A stretch of 64,000 nucleotides of DNA from Planomonospora parontospora (GCA_014647935.1 BMQD01000001.1:62001-126000), one strand, 5' to 3'. Numbered from the stretch's first letter, positions 23,918-33,335 are shown. Made by a program: numbers and translations. The notes: a model not told the origin generated them from the letters alone.

Positions 23918-26848
23918 TCAGCGGTCCTCCTCGGCGTGTGCGGGGAAGGCGCCACCGGACACGGGCGGACCGGACTGTACGGAACCGTCGCCGGACGCCA
24001 GCAGGTCGCGCAGGGTCCTGGCGTGCGCGAGGATGCGGCTGGAGCCCTTGCGCGCCGCGAAGGCGGACAGGGCGGGGATCTCGCCCCGCGTCCGCGACCA
24101 GGGCGCGAGGCGGGCCGCCAGAGCGACCAGGTCGGTGTGGGCGTTGGTGGGGCGGCTGCCCTGGGCCGGCAGGAGCGAGGGCAGCGCCGTGTGGAGCACC
24201 GTCCACATGTGGTGGGCGGCCCCGTTCGCCGCCTCGCGTTCCACCCCGCTCACCAGGAGGCGCAGCGTGATCTCACCTCGGAGCACCCGCGCGGCGAGTT
24301 CCGCGCCGAGTTCCCCTGCGGGCAGCCCGTCGGAGGCGGCCAGGCTCCGGAGGGCACGGAGCGCGAGTCCGATGCCGTCGGGGAGGAGCGGCCCGGGGAT
24401 GATCCGGTGCGCGAGCAGGACCGCGACGGCCTGTCCGGCGGGCCCCTCCGCGGCGGCGAGGTCGACCAGACGCAGCGAGTCCATCGCCGCGCTCCAGGCC
24501 GGCACCGGCTGGTGCGGCACGAGATGGGCGGCGACCACCTCCCGGTGGGAGGGCAGGACGGCGGCCCACCACTCCATGAGCCCGCCGAGGTGCCCGCCGG
24601 CCACCGGGTTGACGTGCCGGGGCTGATCGGCGAGCAGTTCGTCGATCAGCGGCAGGCCGGTGGGTTCGGCCCGCACGGTGGAGGTCATCCAGATCCGCGA
24701 CCCGAGGCCGTCGTCCTCTCCGGACCGGGCCACCCGCACGACGGGATCGGGCAGTCCGCCGTCGGCCATCCAGCGGGCGGCCCGGCGGCCCTCCTCCGAG
24801 CCGAGCGCCGCGGCGCGGGCGGCCACCGCGGGGTCGATCCGCCGGGGCAGCCTGAGCAGCGCCTGCTGGAAGTCGGCGGGCAGCGGTACGGCGCCCGCCG
24901 CCTCCAGGGTCTCCAGCCTGGCCACCAGCTCGGCAGGGTCGAGCAGGCCGTTGGACAGGCTGGGTGTGGCGAGCAGCAACGGTGGCAGCGTCCCGGCTCT
25001 CAGCGCGGTGAGGACCTCCGCGTGGCGGAGCAGGACGAAACGGTGCAGCGGCGAGACGCGGCGACGCTCGGGCAGCCGATCGGCTGTCCCGGCCGGCACC
25101 GGCGGGAGCCCGTGCCCACGCCGGATCCGGTTGCGTTCCGCGGTGAAGGAGTTCTCGTAGGTGCGCCCGGGTCGCGCCAGCTCGGCGGCGAGAGCGGTCA
25201 TCCAGTCGCCGGGATCCCGCCACTCGTCCGAGAGCAGCCGCTTCTCCCGGCTCTCGGGGATCGGGGCCAGCCGCGCGCGCAGCGACTCCCGGTCCCGTGC
25301 GGCGAGCCGGACGAAGGCGGCCAGGCTGCGTTCGGCCGCCTGCCAGTCTCTGCGCGGGTACAGGTCGGCGAGGTGCTCAGGGGTGTCCGGAGGCTCGGCC
25401 AGCGGAACCGGGCGGACCGGGGCGGGCAGCGTTCGCGGGACGAACGCCTCCTCCTCGGGAGCGGGTTCGGGACCGGCCTCGGGCTCCTCGACGCGCTCAC
25501 CGCCGACCGCCGCGACCAGCCGGTTGCGCAGGCCGGGCGGGAGCGGTTCCAGCGCGTCGCGGATGACCTCGGCACCGAGCGGGGTGAAACGTCCGGCGTG
25601 CCGTACGGCGAGGCGGACGGCACGTTCCTGTACGGCCCGCGTCGGGTGGCCGAGAGCCATGACCAGCGCCGGAGCCAGCTCGTCGGCCCGGCCGGGCGCC
25701 TGCCGTACGGTCTCCTCCCACCAACTCAGCCCGGTGCGGACCAGACCGCCCTCGGGGCGGAAGAGCAGTCCTTCCAGCGCCTCCACCACGTCCACCGGGT
25801 CGAGGCCGGTCAGCCTCCGCAGATGCCTCAGGGCCGGTTCGGCCACGGGTCCGGGCGCGGCGGGCAGGAGCCGCAGGTAGTCGACGGCGTGCGGTTCGAT
25901 CTCGGCGGGAGCGGGGGCGAGCAACTCGTGGAGGCGGGCGAAGAACCGCAGGTCGGGGCCTTCGCCGCCGCGCAGGAAGCGGCGCCGGCAGCCGTCGAGC
26001 AGAAGCGCGCGGTCCACCCGGCCCTCGGCCGCGAGCGCGTGGAGGGCGCCGAGCCAGGAGGTCGTGTCGGCCGGGTCCGGCCGCTCGCTCCGCAGCGCCC
26101 GGCCGACCCCCTCCGCTTCGAAGACGCGCGGCAGGAGGCGGTCGAGGAGCGGATCGGCCCGCAGTTCGCCGAGCCCGGCCTGCAGGGAGACCCAGCCGAC
26201 CACGAGAGGATCGTGCTCGGGCGGGGCCGTGCCGGTACGGCGGAGCAGAGCGAGCGCCAGCGGCAGGTTCCCGTTACGGGAACGGCCCCACCGGCGGCCG
26301 CCGCGGACCCGGAGCGCGAGTCGCACGGCCAGGTCGGCCTGCCAGGGGACGGGCCGTGCGGTGATCACCTTGAGCAGCGGGTCGATCGCGCCGGTCGCCG
26401 GGTCTCCGGCCAGATCCCAGTCGCCGAGGTCCCTGCGATTGATCCAGGTCGCCACGGCCGCCGCGCCGCCGATCACACCCGCGCCCGCGACCCGCATCGC
26501 CCCGGTCCAGTTCCCGCCCCCGGGCCTGACCCTCCAGTCGTCGTGCCAGGTCGAGGCCCACGCATGCCGGTACTCCTCCTCGGAGGAGTACCGGCCGGCG
26601 GCGTGCAGCCGGTCCACCTCGGCCTGCCGGGCCCGGCGTTCCCGGTCGCGCCGGGCCTCGTGGTCCGCCGTCGCCCGCCACGCCCGATCCCGCGCCACCG
26701 CGATGTATCCGGGCAGTTCGCGTGCCGCCTCGCGCCGCCCGGCGTCGTCGAGCGCGGCCACCGCCGTGGCGATCCCGGGCACGTCACCGGTGTCGATGAG
26801 CTCTCGTACCCGGTCCCAGCCGGTCGGCTGGACGTCCTTCGGTCGCAT
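23918..26848 (-). CDS. Large helical repeat protein, DUF6493-like
   Basis: The soluble 976-residue protein is almost entirely Leu/Ala/Arg-rich helices reminiscent of HEAT-type repeats. It begins MRPKDVQPTGWDRVRELIDTG and continues with AALDDAGRREAARELPGYI, the same kind of opening as DUF6493 proteins. I chose ATG 26848 because GGAG is nine bases upstream; a more distal start at 26950 lacks a ribosome site. DUF6493 proteins usually sit beside SWIM zinc-finger, MoxR and VWA genes, none of which are present here. No catalytic motif is visible and the function is unknown. Confidence 0.6.
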   Translation of the reverse strand: MRPKDVQPTGWDRVRELIDTGDVPGIATAVAALDDAGRREAARELPGYIAVARDRAWRATADHEARRDRERRARQAEVDRLHAAGRYSSEEEYRHAWASTWHDDWRVRPGGGNWTGAMRVAGAGVIGGAAAVATWINRRDLGDWDLAGDPATGAIDPLLKVITARPVPWQADLAVRLALRVRGGRRWGRSRNGNLPLALALLRRTGTAPPEHDPLVVGWVSLQAGLGELRADPLLDRLLPRVFEAEGVGRALRSERPDPADTTSWLGALHALAAEGRVDRALLLDGCRRRFLRGGEGPDLRFFARLHELLAPAPAEIEPHAVDYLRLLPAAPGPVAEPALRHLRRLTGLDPVDVVEALEGLLFRPEGGLVRTGLSWWEETVRQAPGRADELAPALVMALGHPTRAVQERAVRLAVRHAGRFTPLGAEVIRDALEPLPPGLRNRLVAAVGGERVEEPEAGPEPAPEEEAFVPRTLPAPVRPVPLAEPPDTPEHLADLYPRRDWQAAERSLAAFVRLAARDRESLRARLAPIPESREKRLLSDEWRDPGDWMTALAAELARPGRTYENSFTAERNRIRRGHGLPPVPAGTADRLPERRRVSPLHRFVLLRHAEVLTALRAGTLPPLLLATPSLSNGLLDPAELVARLETLEAAGAVPLPADFQQALLRLPRRIDPAVAARAAALGSEEGRRAARWMADGGLPDPVVRVARSGEDDGLGSRIWMTSTVRAEPTGLPLIDELLADQPRHVNPVAGGHLGGLMEWWAAVLPSHREVVAAHLVPHQPVPAWSAAMDSLRLVDLAAAEGPAGQAVAVLLAHRIIPGPLLPDGIGLALRALRSLAASDGLPAGELGAELAARVLRGEITLRLLVSGVEREAANGAAHHMWTVLHTALPSLLPAQGSRPTNAHTDLVALAARLAPWSRTRGEIPALSAFAARKGSSRILAHARTLRDLLASGDGSVQSGPPVSGGAFPAHAEEDR

Positions 26849-26980
26849 GGCGCGGTTCTCCACGGTCAGAGGCTGAAGACGGATGGAGCCGTGATCCTCG
26901 CAGGAGCGGCCGACATTTACGGTTCGCCGCATCCCGGGATCTCCTTCCACCGCTCGCCATGACCGGTTCCGGCCGGCTCG

Positions 26981-28144
26981 CTAGGGCGGGGGAGGACCGC
27001 CCGTGAAGCGATCGCCCGCCGCCTCGATGCGGCGGATCTCGGCGCGGAAGAAGCGGGCGAGCTCGGCACAGGCGGCGGGGTCGACCGGGCCGCCCTCACG
27101 GGCGGGCAGGTCCGGGTAGGGGCTGCCGATGACGAAGATGTTCTCGTCGTTGTAGTTGTTGGCGGGCGCGGTGTAGTTGAAGGATCCGGCGACGACGACG
27201 GCCTCGTCGATGACCATGAGCTTGTGGTGGAGTTTGCCGAAGGCGGGGTCGCGCCTCGGGAAGTACAGCTCGATGCGGGCGCGGTCCAGGTCGTGGGTGG
27301 CCGCCCAGCTCTGCGCGCCCTGGCCGGGGTCCATCACGCCGGTGACGGTACGGCCGGCCGCCGCCAGGGCGATCATGGCGTCGTCGATGCCGGACGAGCC
27401 GGAGAAGGTGAAGATGGCGAAGTCGACGCGCGCGGTGGCCTTGAGCATCTGCTTCATGATCTCCAGCTCGGGCGCGTGGTCGGGGGCGAACAGCACCTTC
27501 ACCGGCACGCCGCCGAGGCTGTAGGCGACGGGGACCTTGCCGTGGGCGCCCCGGCCGAACCGCCCCTCGCGCAGCTGGTCGAACTCGGCGGTGTACACCC
27601 GGCAGATCCGCGGGTCGTGGAAGACCACGACGTGGTTGAGGTTGCGGTGGCAGTCGGTGCGGGTGAAGTTCGCCGATCCCGACAGGATCGCCGACGTGGG
27701 CAGGGCGCGTTCGCGGTGGTCGCGGATGGCGAACTTCTGGTGGAAGATCGCCGGGTTGTAGTCCGCCTTCACGTCGACGTTGCAGCGCAGCAGCGCGGCC
27801 AGGATCCTCCGGTTCGGCTCCAGGCTGCGCGCCCCGTCCTCCTCGCCCCACTGGACCCGGCGGCGGGCCGCGGCCTCGTCCTCGCCGGGCCGTACGGTGA
27901 CGGCCGGCGGCTTCGCGGAGACCAGGTAGTCCTGCTCCAGCACCATGCGGACGTCCACCCCGCGGAAGCGGGCGTCCAGGACGGCCTGGGCGATGGGCTC
28001 GGAGTCGAGCTCCTGCACGGCGATGTCCAGGGAGCGCCGGGCGCCGCCGATGAAATCGATGATCACCTGTTCGAGGTCGTCGGCCGCGCCCAGCTCGACC
28101 GGGCCGACGAAGGCTTCGATGGCGCCGCCGGCGAACGTCGTCAT
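26981..28144 (-). CDS. Phospholipase D-family enzyme with two HKD motifs
   Basis: The 387-residue protein has two PLD catalytic motifs: HQKFAIRD (about 145-152) followed by GSANFTRTD, and HHKLMVID (about 319-326) followed by GSFNYTAPAN. It has no signal peptide or transmembrane segment, so it is cytoplasmic. The spacing resembles bacterial PLD nucleases and cardiolipin-synthase-like proteins. Lack of membrane helices favours a nuclease or a soluble phosphodiesterase, but the substrate cannot be deduced. It ends 51 bases downstream of the MBL-fold gene on the same strand and is followed by the DUF6493-like gene after 130 bases. Confidence 0.82.
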   Translation of the reverse strand: MTTFAGGAIEAFVGPVELGAADDLEQVIIDFIGGARRSLDIAVQELDSEPIAQAVLDARFRGVDVRMVLEQDYLVSAKPPAVTVRPGEDEAAARRRVQWGEEDGARSLEPNRRILAALLRCNVDVKADYNPAIFHQKFAIRDHRERALPTSAILSGSANFTRTDCHRNLNHVVVFHDPRICRVYTAEFDQLREGRFGRGAHGKVPVAYSLGGVPVKVLFAPDHAPELEIMKQMLKATARVDFAIFTFSGSSGIDDAMIALAAAGRTVTGVMDPGQGAQSWAATHDLDRARIELYFPRRDPAFGKLHHKLMVIDEAVVVAGSFNYTAPANNYNDENIFVIGSPYPDLPAREGGPVDPAACAELARFFRAEIRRIEAAGDRFTGGPPPP

Positions 28145-28194
28145 ACTGCGAGCGTTTCACCATTAAAACCGACATACAAGATTAATCGCCTGGA

Positions 28195-28947
28195 TCAGGC
28201 GAGGACCTCCGGGACGCCGGGGGTGAGCCAGTGCAGGCGGTCGGCGAGTCCCTCGGCCGCGAAGGCCGCGGTGACCTGGGCGGGGCCCTCGGTGAAGTGC
28301 TCCCAGGAGGCGTAGTGGATCGGGCAGACCCTGCGGGCCCCTAGCGAGCGGGTGAGCGCCGCGCCCTGCGCGCCGTCCATGCAGATCAGCTCGCCGCCGC
28401 CGAAGTTCTGGATGCGCGGGGCCCCCAGGTGCAGCAGCGCGGTGCCGACGGCGAACCGGCGGCCGATCTCGTCGAGCTCGTCGACGTAGACGGTGTCGCC
28501 GGAGATGTAGAGCGCCTCGTCCTCGCCGGGCTCCTCGACGACGAAGCCGGTGACGTCCCCGAAGGGGCCGTGCACGCCGGAGGTGCCGGTGACCCGCAGG
28601 GTCCTGCCGCCGGCGGTCAGCTCGCGGGTCTCCCAGGGCTCCAGTCCGGCGGCCCCGCCGCCGAGACGGCCGGCGCCGCTGACGGTGGTCAGCACCGGGC
28701 GCCCGTCGAGCAGCGTGCGGCCGACCGTGTCCAGGTTGTCGTAGTGCTCGTCGTGGCTGAGCAGGACGGCGTCCACCGGCGGCAGGTCGCGGGCCGCGAT
28801 CGCCGGACCCTTGGTGCTGCGCAGGACGACGGGGCCGTAGTCGAACTCCGCCGGGGCGGGGTCGAAGACCGGGTCGGTGAGCAGGCGCAGCCCGCCGATC
28901 TCCAGCAGGACGGTCGCGGTGCCGATGTGCGTGACGGTGATCTTCAT
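28195..28947 (-). CDS. MBL-fold metal-dependent hydrolase
   Basis: The 250-residue protein begins ITVTHIGTATVLLEIGGLRLLTDP, the UlaG/beta-lactamase-fold opening. Its metal-site loop is LLSHDEHYDN (a variant of the HxHxDH motif), followed later by YISGDTVYVDE and CPIHYASWEHF, which supply further metal ligands. The substrate is unknown. GAGAGAG upstream is an adequate ribosome site for ATG 28947. It lies 62 bases downstream of the GlxA-type regulator, which probably controls it. Confidence 0.85.
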   Translation of the reverse strand: MKITVTHIGTATVLLEIGGLRLLTDPVFDPAPAEFDYGPVVLRSTKGPAIAARDLPPVDAVLLSHDEHYDNLDTVGRTLLDGRPVLTTVSGAGRLGGGAAGLEPWETRELTAGGRTLRVTGTSGVHGPFGDVTGFVVEEPGEDEALYISGDTVYVDELDEIGRRFAVGTALLHLGAPRIQNFGGGELICMDGAQGAALTRSLGARRVCPIHYASWEHFTEGPAQVTAAFAAEGLADRLHWLTPGVPEVLA

Positions 28948-29009
28948 ACGGGGTTCTCTCTCTTCGGTGGGCGCGCCTCGCCGGGGCGGGCGGGAGGCGC
29001 GGGGACGGG

Positions 29010-30011
29010 TCAGGCGGGGGCGGCGGTGCGGAACCTGCTCCGGTACTCGCCCGGAGTGATGCCCAGCCGGTCGCGGAAGACCCGGTGCAGGGTCTCCACC
29101 GAGCGGAACCCGCAGGCGCGGGCGATGTCGGACGGCAGGCGGGAGGTGCGCTCCAGCAGCCGGCGGGCGGCCTCCAGCCGCATGCCCTCGACGAACGCGC
29201 CCGGCGTGCTGCCGGTCTCGGCGCGGAAGACCCGGGCGAAGTTCCGCTCGCTCATCGCCATCCGCGCGGCCAGCGCGGGCACCGACAGGTCGGCGTCCAG
29301 GTGCTCGCCGATCCACAGCCGCAGGCCGCGGATGTCCTGCCTGCCGCCGGGGCGCTGCGCCAGGGGCACGCTGAACTGGCTCTGGCCGCCCGGCCGCTGC
29401 AGGTACATGACCATGGCGCGGGCCACCTCGAGCGCGAGCTCGTCGCCGTGGTCCTCGGCGACCAGCGCCAGGGCGAGGTCCATCGAGGAGGTGACGCCCG
29501 CGCTGGTCCACATCCGCCCCGAGCGGACGAAGATCGGATCAGGCTCGACCCGGATCCCGGGGTGGTCGGCGGCGAGCCGCCCGGCCGTCGCCCAGTGCGT
29601 GGTGGCGCGGTGCCCGTCCAGCAGGCCCGCGGCCGCGGTGACGTGCGCGCCCGCGCAGACCGACGCGACCCGGCCCGCCCGCGGGCCGGCCTCCCGCAGC
29701 CACGTCACCACGCCCGCGTCGACCTGCGGGACCGGCCCTTCCGGGCCGAGCAGCATCCGGCCCGGCACCAGCAGCGTGTCGATCGTCCCGCGCTGCTCGG
29801 AGAACAGCTCCTCCACGCAGAGCCGCACGCCGGAGAAGGTCGGCACGGGGCCGCGGCGCTCGCCGGCCAGCCGTACCTCGTAACCGGCGCGCCCGCCCAG
29901 GAACCGGTCGGCCATCGCGAAGACCTCGGCCGGACCGGTCACGTCCAGCGTGTCGACTCCGGGGAACATCGCGACCACGACCAGGTGGGGGACGGCGGAG
30001 GAAGGGCTCAT
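29010..30011 (-). CDS. GlxA-type AraC regulator with DJ-1/PfpI domain
   Basis: The 333-residue protein has an N-terminal DJ-1/PfpI-like domain (about 10-190; VVVAMFPGVDTLDVTGPAEVF, then a nucleophile-elbow-like SVCAGAHVTAAAGLLDG) and a C-terminal AraC double HTH (about 230-325; LAARMAMSERNFARVFRAETG and ACGFRSVETLHRVFRDRLG). I preferred ATG 30011 because the conserved domain starts right after it; the frame extends to 30074 without homology. It is the likely regulator of the MBL-fold gene on the same strand. Confidence 0.88.
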   Translation of the reverse strand: MSPSSAVPHLVVVAMFPGVDTLDVTGPAEVFAMADRFLGGRAGYEVRLAGERRGPVPTFSGVRLCVEELFSEQRGTIDTLLVPGRMLLGPEGPVPQVDAGVVTWLREAGPRAGRVASVCAGAHVTAAAGLLDGHRATTHWATAGRLAADHPGIRVEPDPIFVRSGRMWTSAGVTSSMDLALALVAEDHGDELALEVARAMVMYLQRPGGQSQFSVPLAQRPGGRQDIRGLRLWIGEHLDADLSVPALAARMAMSERNFARVFRAETGSTPGAFVEGMRLEAARRLLERTSRLPSDIARACGFRSVETLHRVFRDRLGITPGEYRSRFRTAAPA

Positions 30012-30161
30012 GCCGTCAACTATCGGGGGACCGGCGGCCGTCCGCAATGACAGGTAATTGCAGGATCCCGCCATGATCGGCGGTTCGGGCGCCGCGCTCG
30101 TCCGGGATCCGACGGGCGGCAGGAGGTCCTCCGGCCCCGTTCATGAAAGTTTCACGGGCCA

Positions 30162-30190
30162 TTGACGTTGGGAAAACGCTTTCCTACGGT
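30162..30190 (+). promoter_or_regulatory. Pectate lyase promoter with LacI-type operator
   Basis: TTGACG (30162-30167), a 17-base spacer and TACGGT (30185-30190) form a vegetative-type promoter. The spacer contains GGAAAACGCTTTCC (30171-30184), an almost perfect palindrome centred on CG like LacI-family operators. A LacI-type repressor bound there would shut the promoter. A further palindrome TGAAAGTTTCA lies at 30144-30154. Confidence 0.6.
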
Positions 30191-30301
30191 GGGCTCTGTC
30201 CTTCACACGGACACGTGCACTCACGTGAGCGGCGCGTACTCGCTGGGGGGAATCCGCCATGCAGGCCGTCCCGGCCTGTCGGACCAGCAAGGAGTTCGGC
30301 T

Positions 30302-31903
30302 GTGAGAAGCAGATTCGACACCAAGGCCGCGGCCGTCGCCGTCATCGGCGCGCTCGCGGTCTCCGGCTGGGCGGCCGGCACCTCCGCCGCCGCCACCGCC
30401 CCGGCACCCGGCGCCTACACCCTCGTCAACGACGCCGGCGGTCTGTGCCTGACCGTCCCCGGAGCCAGTGGCTCCGACGGCGTCCAGCTCACCCACACCG
30501 GCTGCGGCGCCGCCAGCCAGACCTGGCAGCTGACCACCGCCGGCGGCGGCTTCCAGCTCAAGGCCGCCCACAGCGGCAAGTGCGCCGGCGTCAAGGACGC
30601 CTCCACCTCCGCCGGCAAGGCCGTCCAGCAGGAGGGCTGCACCGGCGCCGCCTCCCAGACCTGGAATCTCACCGCCTCCGGCTCCGCCTACCGGGTGGTC
30701 AACGCGGGCAGCGGCAAGTGCCTCAACACCAAGGACAACTCCACCGCCTCCGGCGCCCCCGTCCAGCAGAACTCCTGCGACTCGGCCGCCACCAAGCAGT
30801 GGCGCCTCGTCCCGGCGGGCGGCACCCCCACCGCCACCCCGACGGTCACCCCCACCGTGACCCCCACCGCCACCCCGACGGCGACTCCGACGGCGACTCC
30901 GACGGCGACTCCGACCAGCCCCGGGGGCAACGCGGGCGGCCTGGTCGGCTTCGCCACCCTGAGCAAGTACGGTCGGAACGGCACGAACGGCGGCGCGGGC
31001 GGCCAGACGGTGACCGTGACCACCTACGCGCAGCTGGCGGCCGCCGTCGCCGACGACACGCCCCGGATCGTCCGGGTGTCGGGCACGATCACCGGCACCG
31101 GCGCCAAGATGCTGGACGTCGGGTCGAACAAGACCGTCATCGGCGTCGGGTCGAACGCGACGATCAACGGCTTCGGCCTCGACGTCAACGGCTGGGGCCC
31201 CGAGGAGGTCGCCTGGGGCGGCGACCTCTGCGACCCCGCCGAGAAGGACAGGTTCACGCGCATCCAGAACGTGATCATCCGGAACCTGACCTTCCGGAAC
31301 TCCGCCGACGACTCGGTCAACGTGCAGTGCTACTCGCACCACGTGTGGGTCGACCACAACACCTTCCACACGTCCGCCGACGGCTCGGTGGACGTCAAGC
31401 GCGGCTCCGACCTGGTGACCGTCTCCTACAACCGGTTCATCGGCACGGACAAGTCGATGCTGCTGGGCCACAGCGACAACAACGGCGCGCAGGACACGGG
31501 ATACCTGAACGTCACCTACCACCACAACTGGTTCGACGGGTCGAACACCCGCCACCCGCGGGTGCGGTTCGGCTACGCCCACGTGTTCGCCAACTACGTG
31601 GAGGTCGACGACTACTTCCTCGGCCTGGGCGTCGGCGGCAGGATCTACGCCGAGAGCAACCACGTGAAGAGCGCCAAGACGATCACGCAGGACTTCGGCG
31701 ACACGAAGCTCACCTGGACGGGCAGCAACTTCTACGACCCGGCCACGATCGGCCGGGCGCAGGACAGCGGCAAGACCGTCGACGACTGGCTGCGCGCCGA
31801 CGGAAGCGTCGCGGCGCCGCCGTACGCCTACTCGGCCGGGACCGCCTCCGCCACCCCGCCCGCCGCGGGCGCGGGCGTCGCCGGCGCGGACTCGCTGCCG
31901 TAG
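30302..31903 (+). CDS. Secreted pectate lyase (PL1) with ricin-type lectin domain
   Basis: The 533-residue protein starts at GTG 30302 after a strong AAGGAG. It has a Sec signal peptide (1-31), a ricin-B/CBM13 lectin domain (about 35-165) with three QxW-type motifs (QTWQL, QTWNL, QWRL), a Thr-Pro linker (about 175-205) and a family 1 pectate lyase domain to the end. The catalytic domain shows VDHNTFHTS, NRFIGTDKSMLLGHSDN and YHHNWFDGSNTRHPRVRFG, which include the calcium site and catalytic arginine region of PL1. It cleaves polygalacturonate by beta-elimination outside the cell, with the lectin domain binding plant polysaccharide. It is monocistronic. Confidence 0.93.
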   Translation: MRSRFDTKAAAVAVIGALAVSGWAAGTSAAATAPAPGAYTLVNDAGGLCLTVPGASGSDGVQLTHTGCGAASQTWQLTTAGGGFQLKAAHSGKCAGVKDASTSAGKAVQQEGCTGAASQTWNLTASGSAYRVVNAGSGKCLNTKDNSTASGAPVQQNSCDSAATKQWRLVPAGGTPTATPTVTPTVTPTATPTATPTATPTATPTSPGGNAGGLVGFATLSKYGRNGTNGGAGGQTVTVTTYAQLAAAVADDTPRIVRVSGTITGTGAKMLDVGSNKTVIGVGSNATINGFGLDVNGWGPEEVAWGGDLCDPAEKDRFTRIQNVIIRNLTFRNSADDSVNVQCYSHHVWVDHNTFHTSADGSVDVKRGSDLVTVSYNRFIGTDKSMLLGHSDNNGAQDTGYLNVTYHHNWFDGSNTRHPRVRFGYAHVFANYVEVDDYFLGLGVGGRIYAESNHVKSAKTITQDFGDTKLTWTGSNFYDPATIGRAQDSGKTVDDWLRADGSVAAPPYAYSAGTASATPPAAGAGVAGADSLP

Positions 31904-31920
31904 CACCCCGCGGAAGCCGA

Positions 31921-31951
31921 GGAGCCCGGCCCCGTCGCGGGACCGGGCTCC
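31921..31951 (+). terminator. Hairpin terminator after pectate lyase
   Basis: GGAGCCCGG (31921-31929) and CCGGGCTCC (31943-31951) pair, extended by CCC/GGG with one mismatch and a five-base loop. No U-tract is present, which is common in actinobacteria. Confidence 0.7.
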
Positions 31952-32014
31952 CGGCGCGGAGGAGGCCTCCGTCTCCGGGACCGCCGACGGGTGCGCGTTC
32001 CCCCGAACGCGTCC

Positions 32015-32043
32015 TTGACACGGTCGGCGGGCGGACTCACCTT
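32015..32043 (+). promoter_or_regulatory. Possible promoter of Rieske oxygenase gene
   Basis: TTGACA at 32015-32020 is followed after 17 bases by CACCTT (32038-32043). The -10 match is poor, so this is only a candidate. Confidence 0.3.
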
Positions 32044-32094
32044 GTTGCGTACAGCGGTACCTGTCCCGCCCAGCGAAACGGAGGGCCGCGAACC

Positions 32095-33234
32095 GTGACG
32101 ACGCACCTGCCGTCCAGCCCGCCACCGAGCCTGCCGCCGAGTCTGATCGCCACGCTCCCCGGCTCCTTCTACTCCGACGACGCCGTCTTCGCGCTGGAGC
32201 AGGAGCGCATCTTCGAGTCCATGTGGTTCTGCGCGGTGCGCGCCGCCGACCTCGCCGGACCGGGGGCGTTCAGGACGGTCCAGGTCGGCCGGGAGAGCGT
32301 GCTGGTCGCCAGGGCCGGGGACGGTTCGGTCCGGGCGTTCCTGAACGTCTGCCGCCACCGCGGCGCGCGGCTGTGCACGGAGGAGTCCGGGCGGGTACGG
32401 CGGGCCTTCTCCTGCCCCTACCACGCCTGGTCCTACGACCTGACCGGCAGGCTGGTCGCCGCGCCGAACCTGACGGAGATGCCCGACCTCGACCGCGTCG
32501 GGTACGGCCTGATCGACGTCCACGTGCGGGAGTGGCTCGGCTACGTGTGGGTCTGCCTGGCCGGCGAGCCGCCGTCGTTCGAGGCCTGCGTGGTCGGCGA
32601 GGTGACGGCCCGGCTCGGGGACGGCGACCCGATCGGCAACTACGGCGTCGACGGGCTGGAACTTGGCCGCAGGATCGTCTACGACGTCCGGGCCAACTGG
32701 AAGCTCATCGTCGAGAACTTCATGGAGTGCTACCACTGCGCCACGATCCATCCGGAGCTGGTCGGCGTGCTGCCCGAGTTCGCCGGGGGCTACGCGGCGC
32801 AGTACTACGTGGGCCACGGCGCGGAGTTCGGCCCGGACATCCGGGGGTTCACCGTCGACGGCTCCGAGGGCGTGGACCGCATCCCCGGTGTGACCGAGGA
32901 GCAGGACCGCCGTTACTACGCCGTCACGATCAAGCCGCAGGTCTTCGTCAACCTCGTCCCCGACCACGTGATCCTGCACCGGATGTTCCCCCTCGGCGCC
33001 GGGCGCACGGTCGTGGAGTGCGACTGGCTGTTCACCGGGGACGTCGTGGCCGGCGGGCGGGACATCGGACCCTCGGTGGAACTCTTCCACCGGGTCAACC
33101 TGCAGGACTTCGAGGCGTGCGAGCGGTGCCAGCCGTCGATGGGCTCGCGCGCGTACGCCCGGGGAGGCGTCCTGGTGCCGAGCGAGCACCACATCGGCGC
33201 GTTCCACGAGTGGGTGCGCGACAGGCTGGCCTGA
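32095..33234 (+). CDS. Rieske oxygenase alpha subunit, glycine betaine monooxygenase-like
   Basis: The 379-residue protein starts at GTG 32095, with GGAGGG nine bases upstream. The Rieske [2Fe-2S] site is CRHRGARLC-type: Cys86, His88, Cys107 and His110 (SCPYHAW). The mononuclear iron site lies in NFMECYHCATIHPEL (His214, His219). The sequence NWKLIVENFMECYHC is typical of GbcA/stachydrine demethylase-like N-demethylases. With the dimethylglycine and sarcosine oxidase genes that follow, the likely reaction is oxidative demethylation of glycine betaine to dimethylglycine. A reductase partner (GbcB-like) is not in the window. The N-terminus has an unusual Pro/Ser-rich stretch. Confidence 0.85.
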   Translation: MTTHLPSSPPPSLPPSLIATLPGSFYSDDAVFALEQERIFESMWFCAVRAADLAGPGAFRTVQVGRESVLVARAGDGSVRAFLNVCRHRGARLCTEESGRVRRAFSCPYHAWSYDLTGRLVAAPNLTEMPDLDRVGYGLIDVHVREWLGYVWVCLAGEPPSFEACVVGEVTARLGDGDPIGNYGVDGLELGRRIVYDVRANWKLIVENFMECYHCATIHPELVGVLPEFAGGYAAQYYVGHGAEFGPDIRGFTVDGSEGVDRIPGVTEEQDRRYYAVTIKPQVFVNLVPDHVILHRMFPLGAGRTVVECDWLFTGDVVAGGRDIGPSVELFHRVNLQDFEACERCQPSMGSRAYARGGVLVPSEHHIGAFHEWVRDRLA

Positions 33235-33335
33235 GCGGGACTCCGATCGGTGCGTCCGGCCCGCACCCGCAGGCGGACGGGCCGCCCGGCACCGGCCGGT
33301 CGGCGACGCGACCGGGGTCGTTCCGGCAGGAGCCG

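Noticed and set aside
23936-26962. A reading frame of over 1000 codons on + opposite the DUF6493-like gene
   Set aside because: It is the complementary frame of a GC-rich gene, full of Arg/Gly/Pro runs and without motifs. The minus-strand protein has a ribosome site and family-like sequence.
26981-28144. PLD gene as part of a Dnd-type restriction system
   Set aside because: It is more than 10 kb away in high-G+C chromosomal DNA beyond the IS, with two HKD motifs and no helicase.
30259-31900. An upstream extension of the Rieske oxygenase through the pectate lyase region
   Set aside because: The frame is open by chance in GC-rich DNA. GTG 32095 has a good ribosome site and gives the correct family length.
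30221-32125. A long minus-strand frame across the pectate lyase gene
   Set aside because: Gly/Val/Arg-rich antisense of a secreted lyase with signal peptide, QxW motifs and PL1 signature on +.
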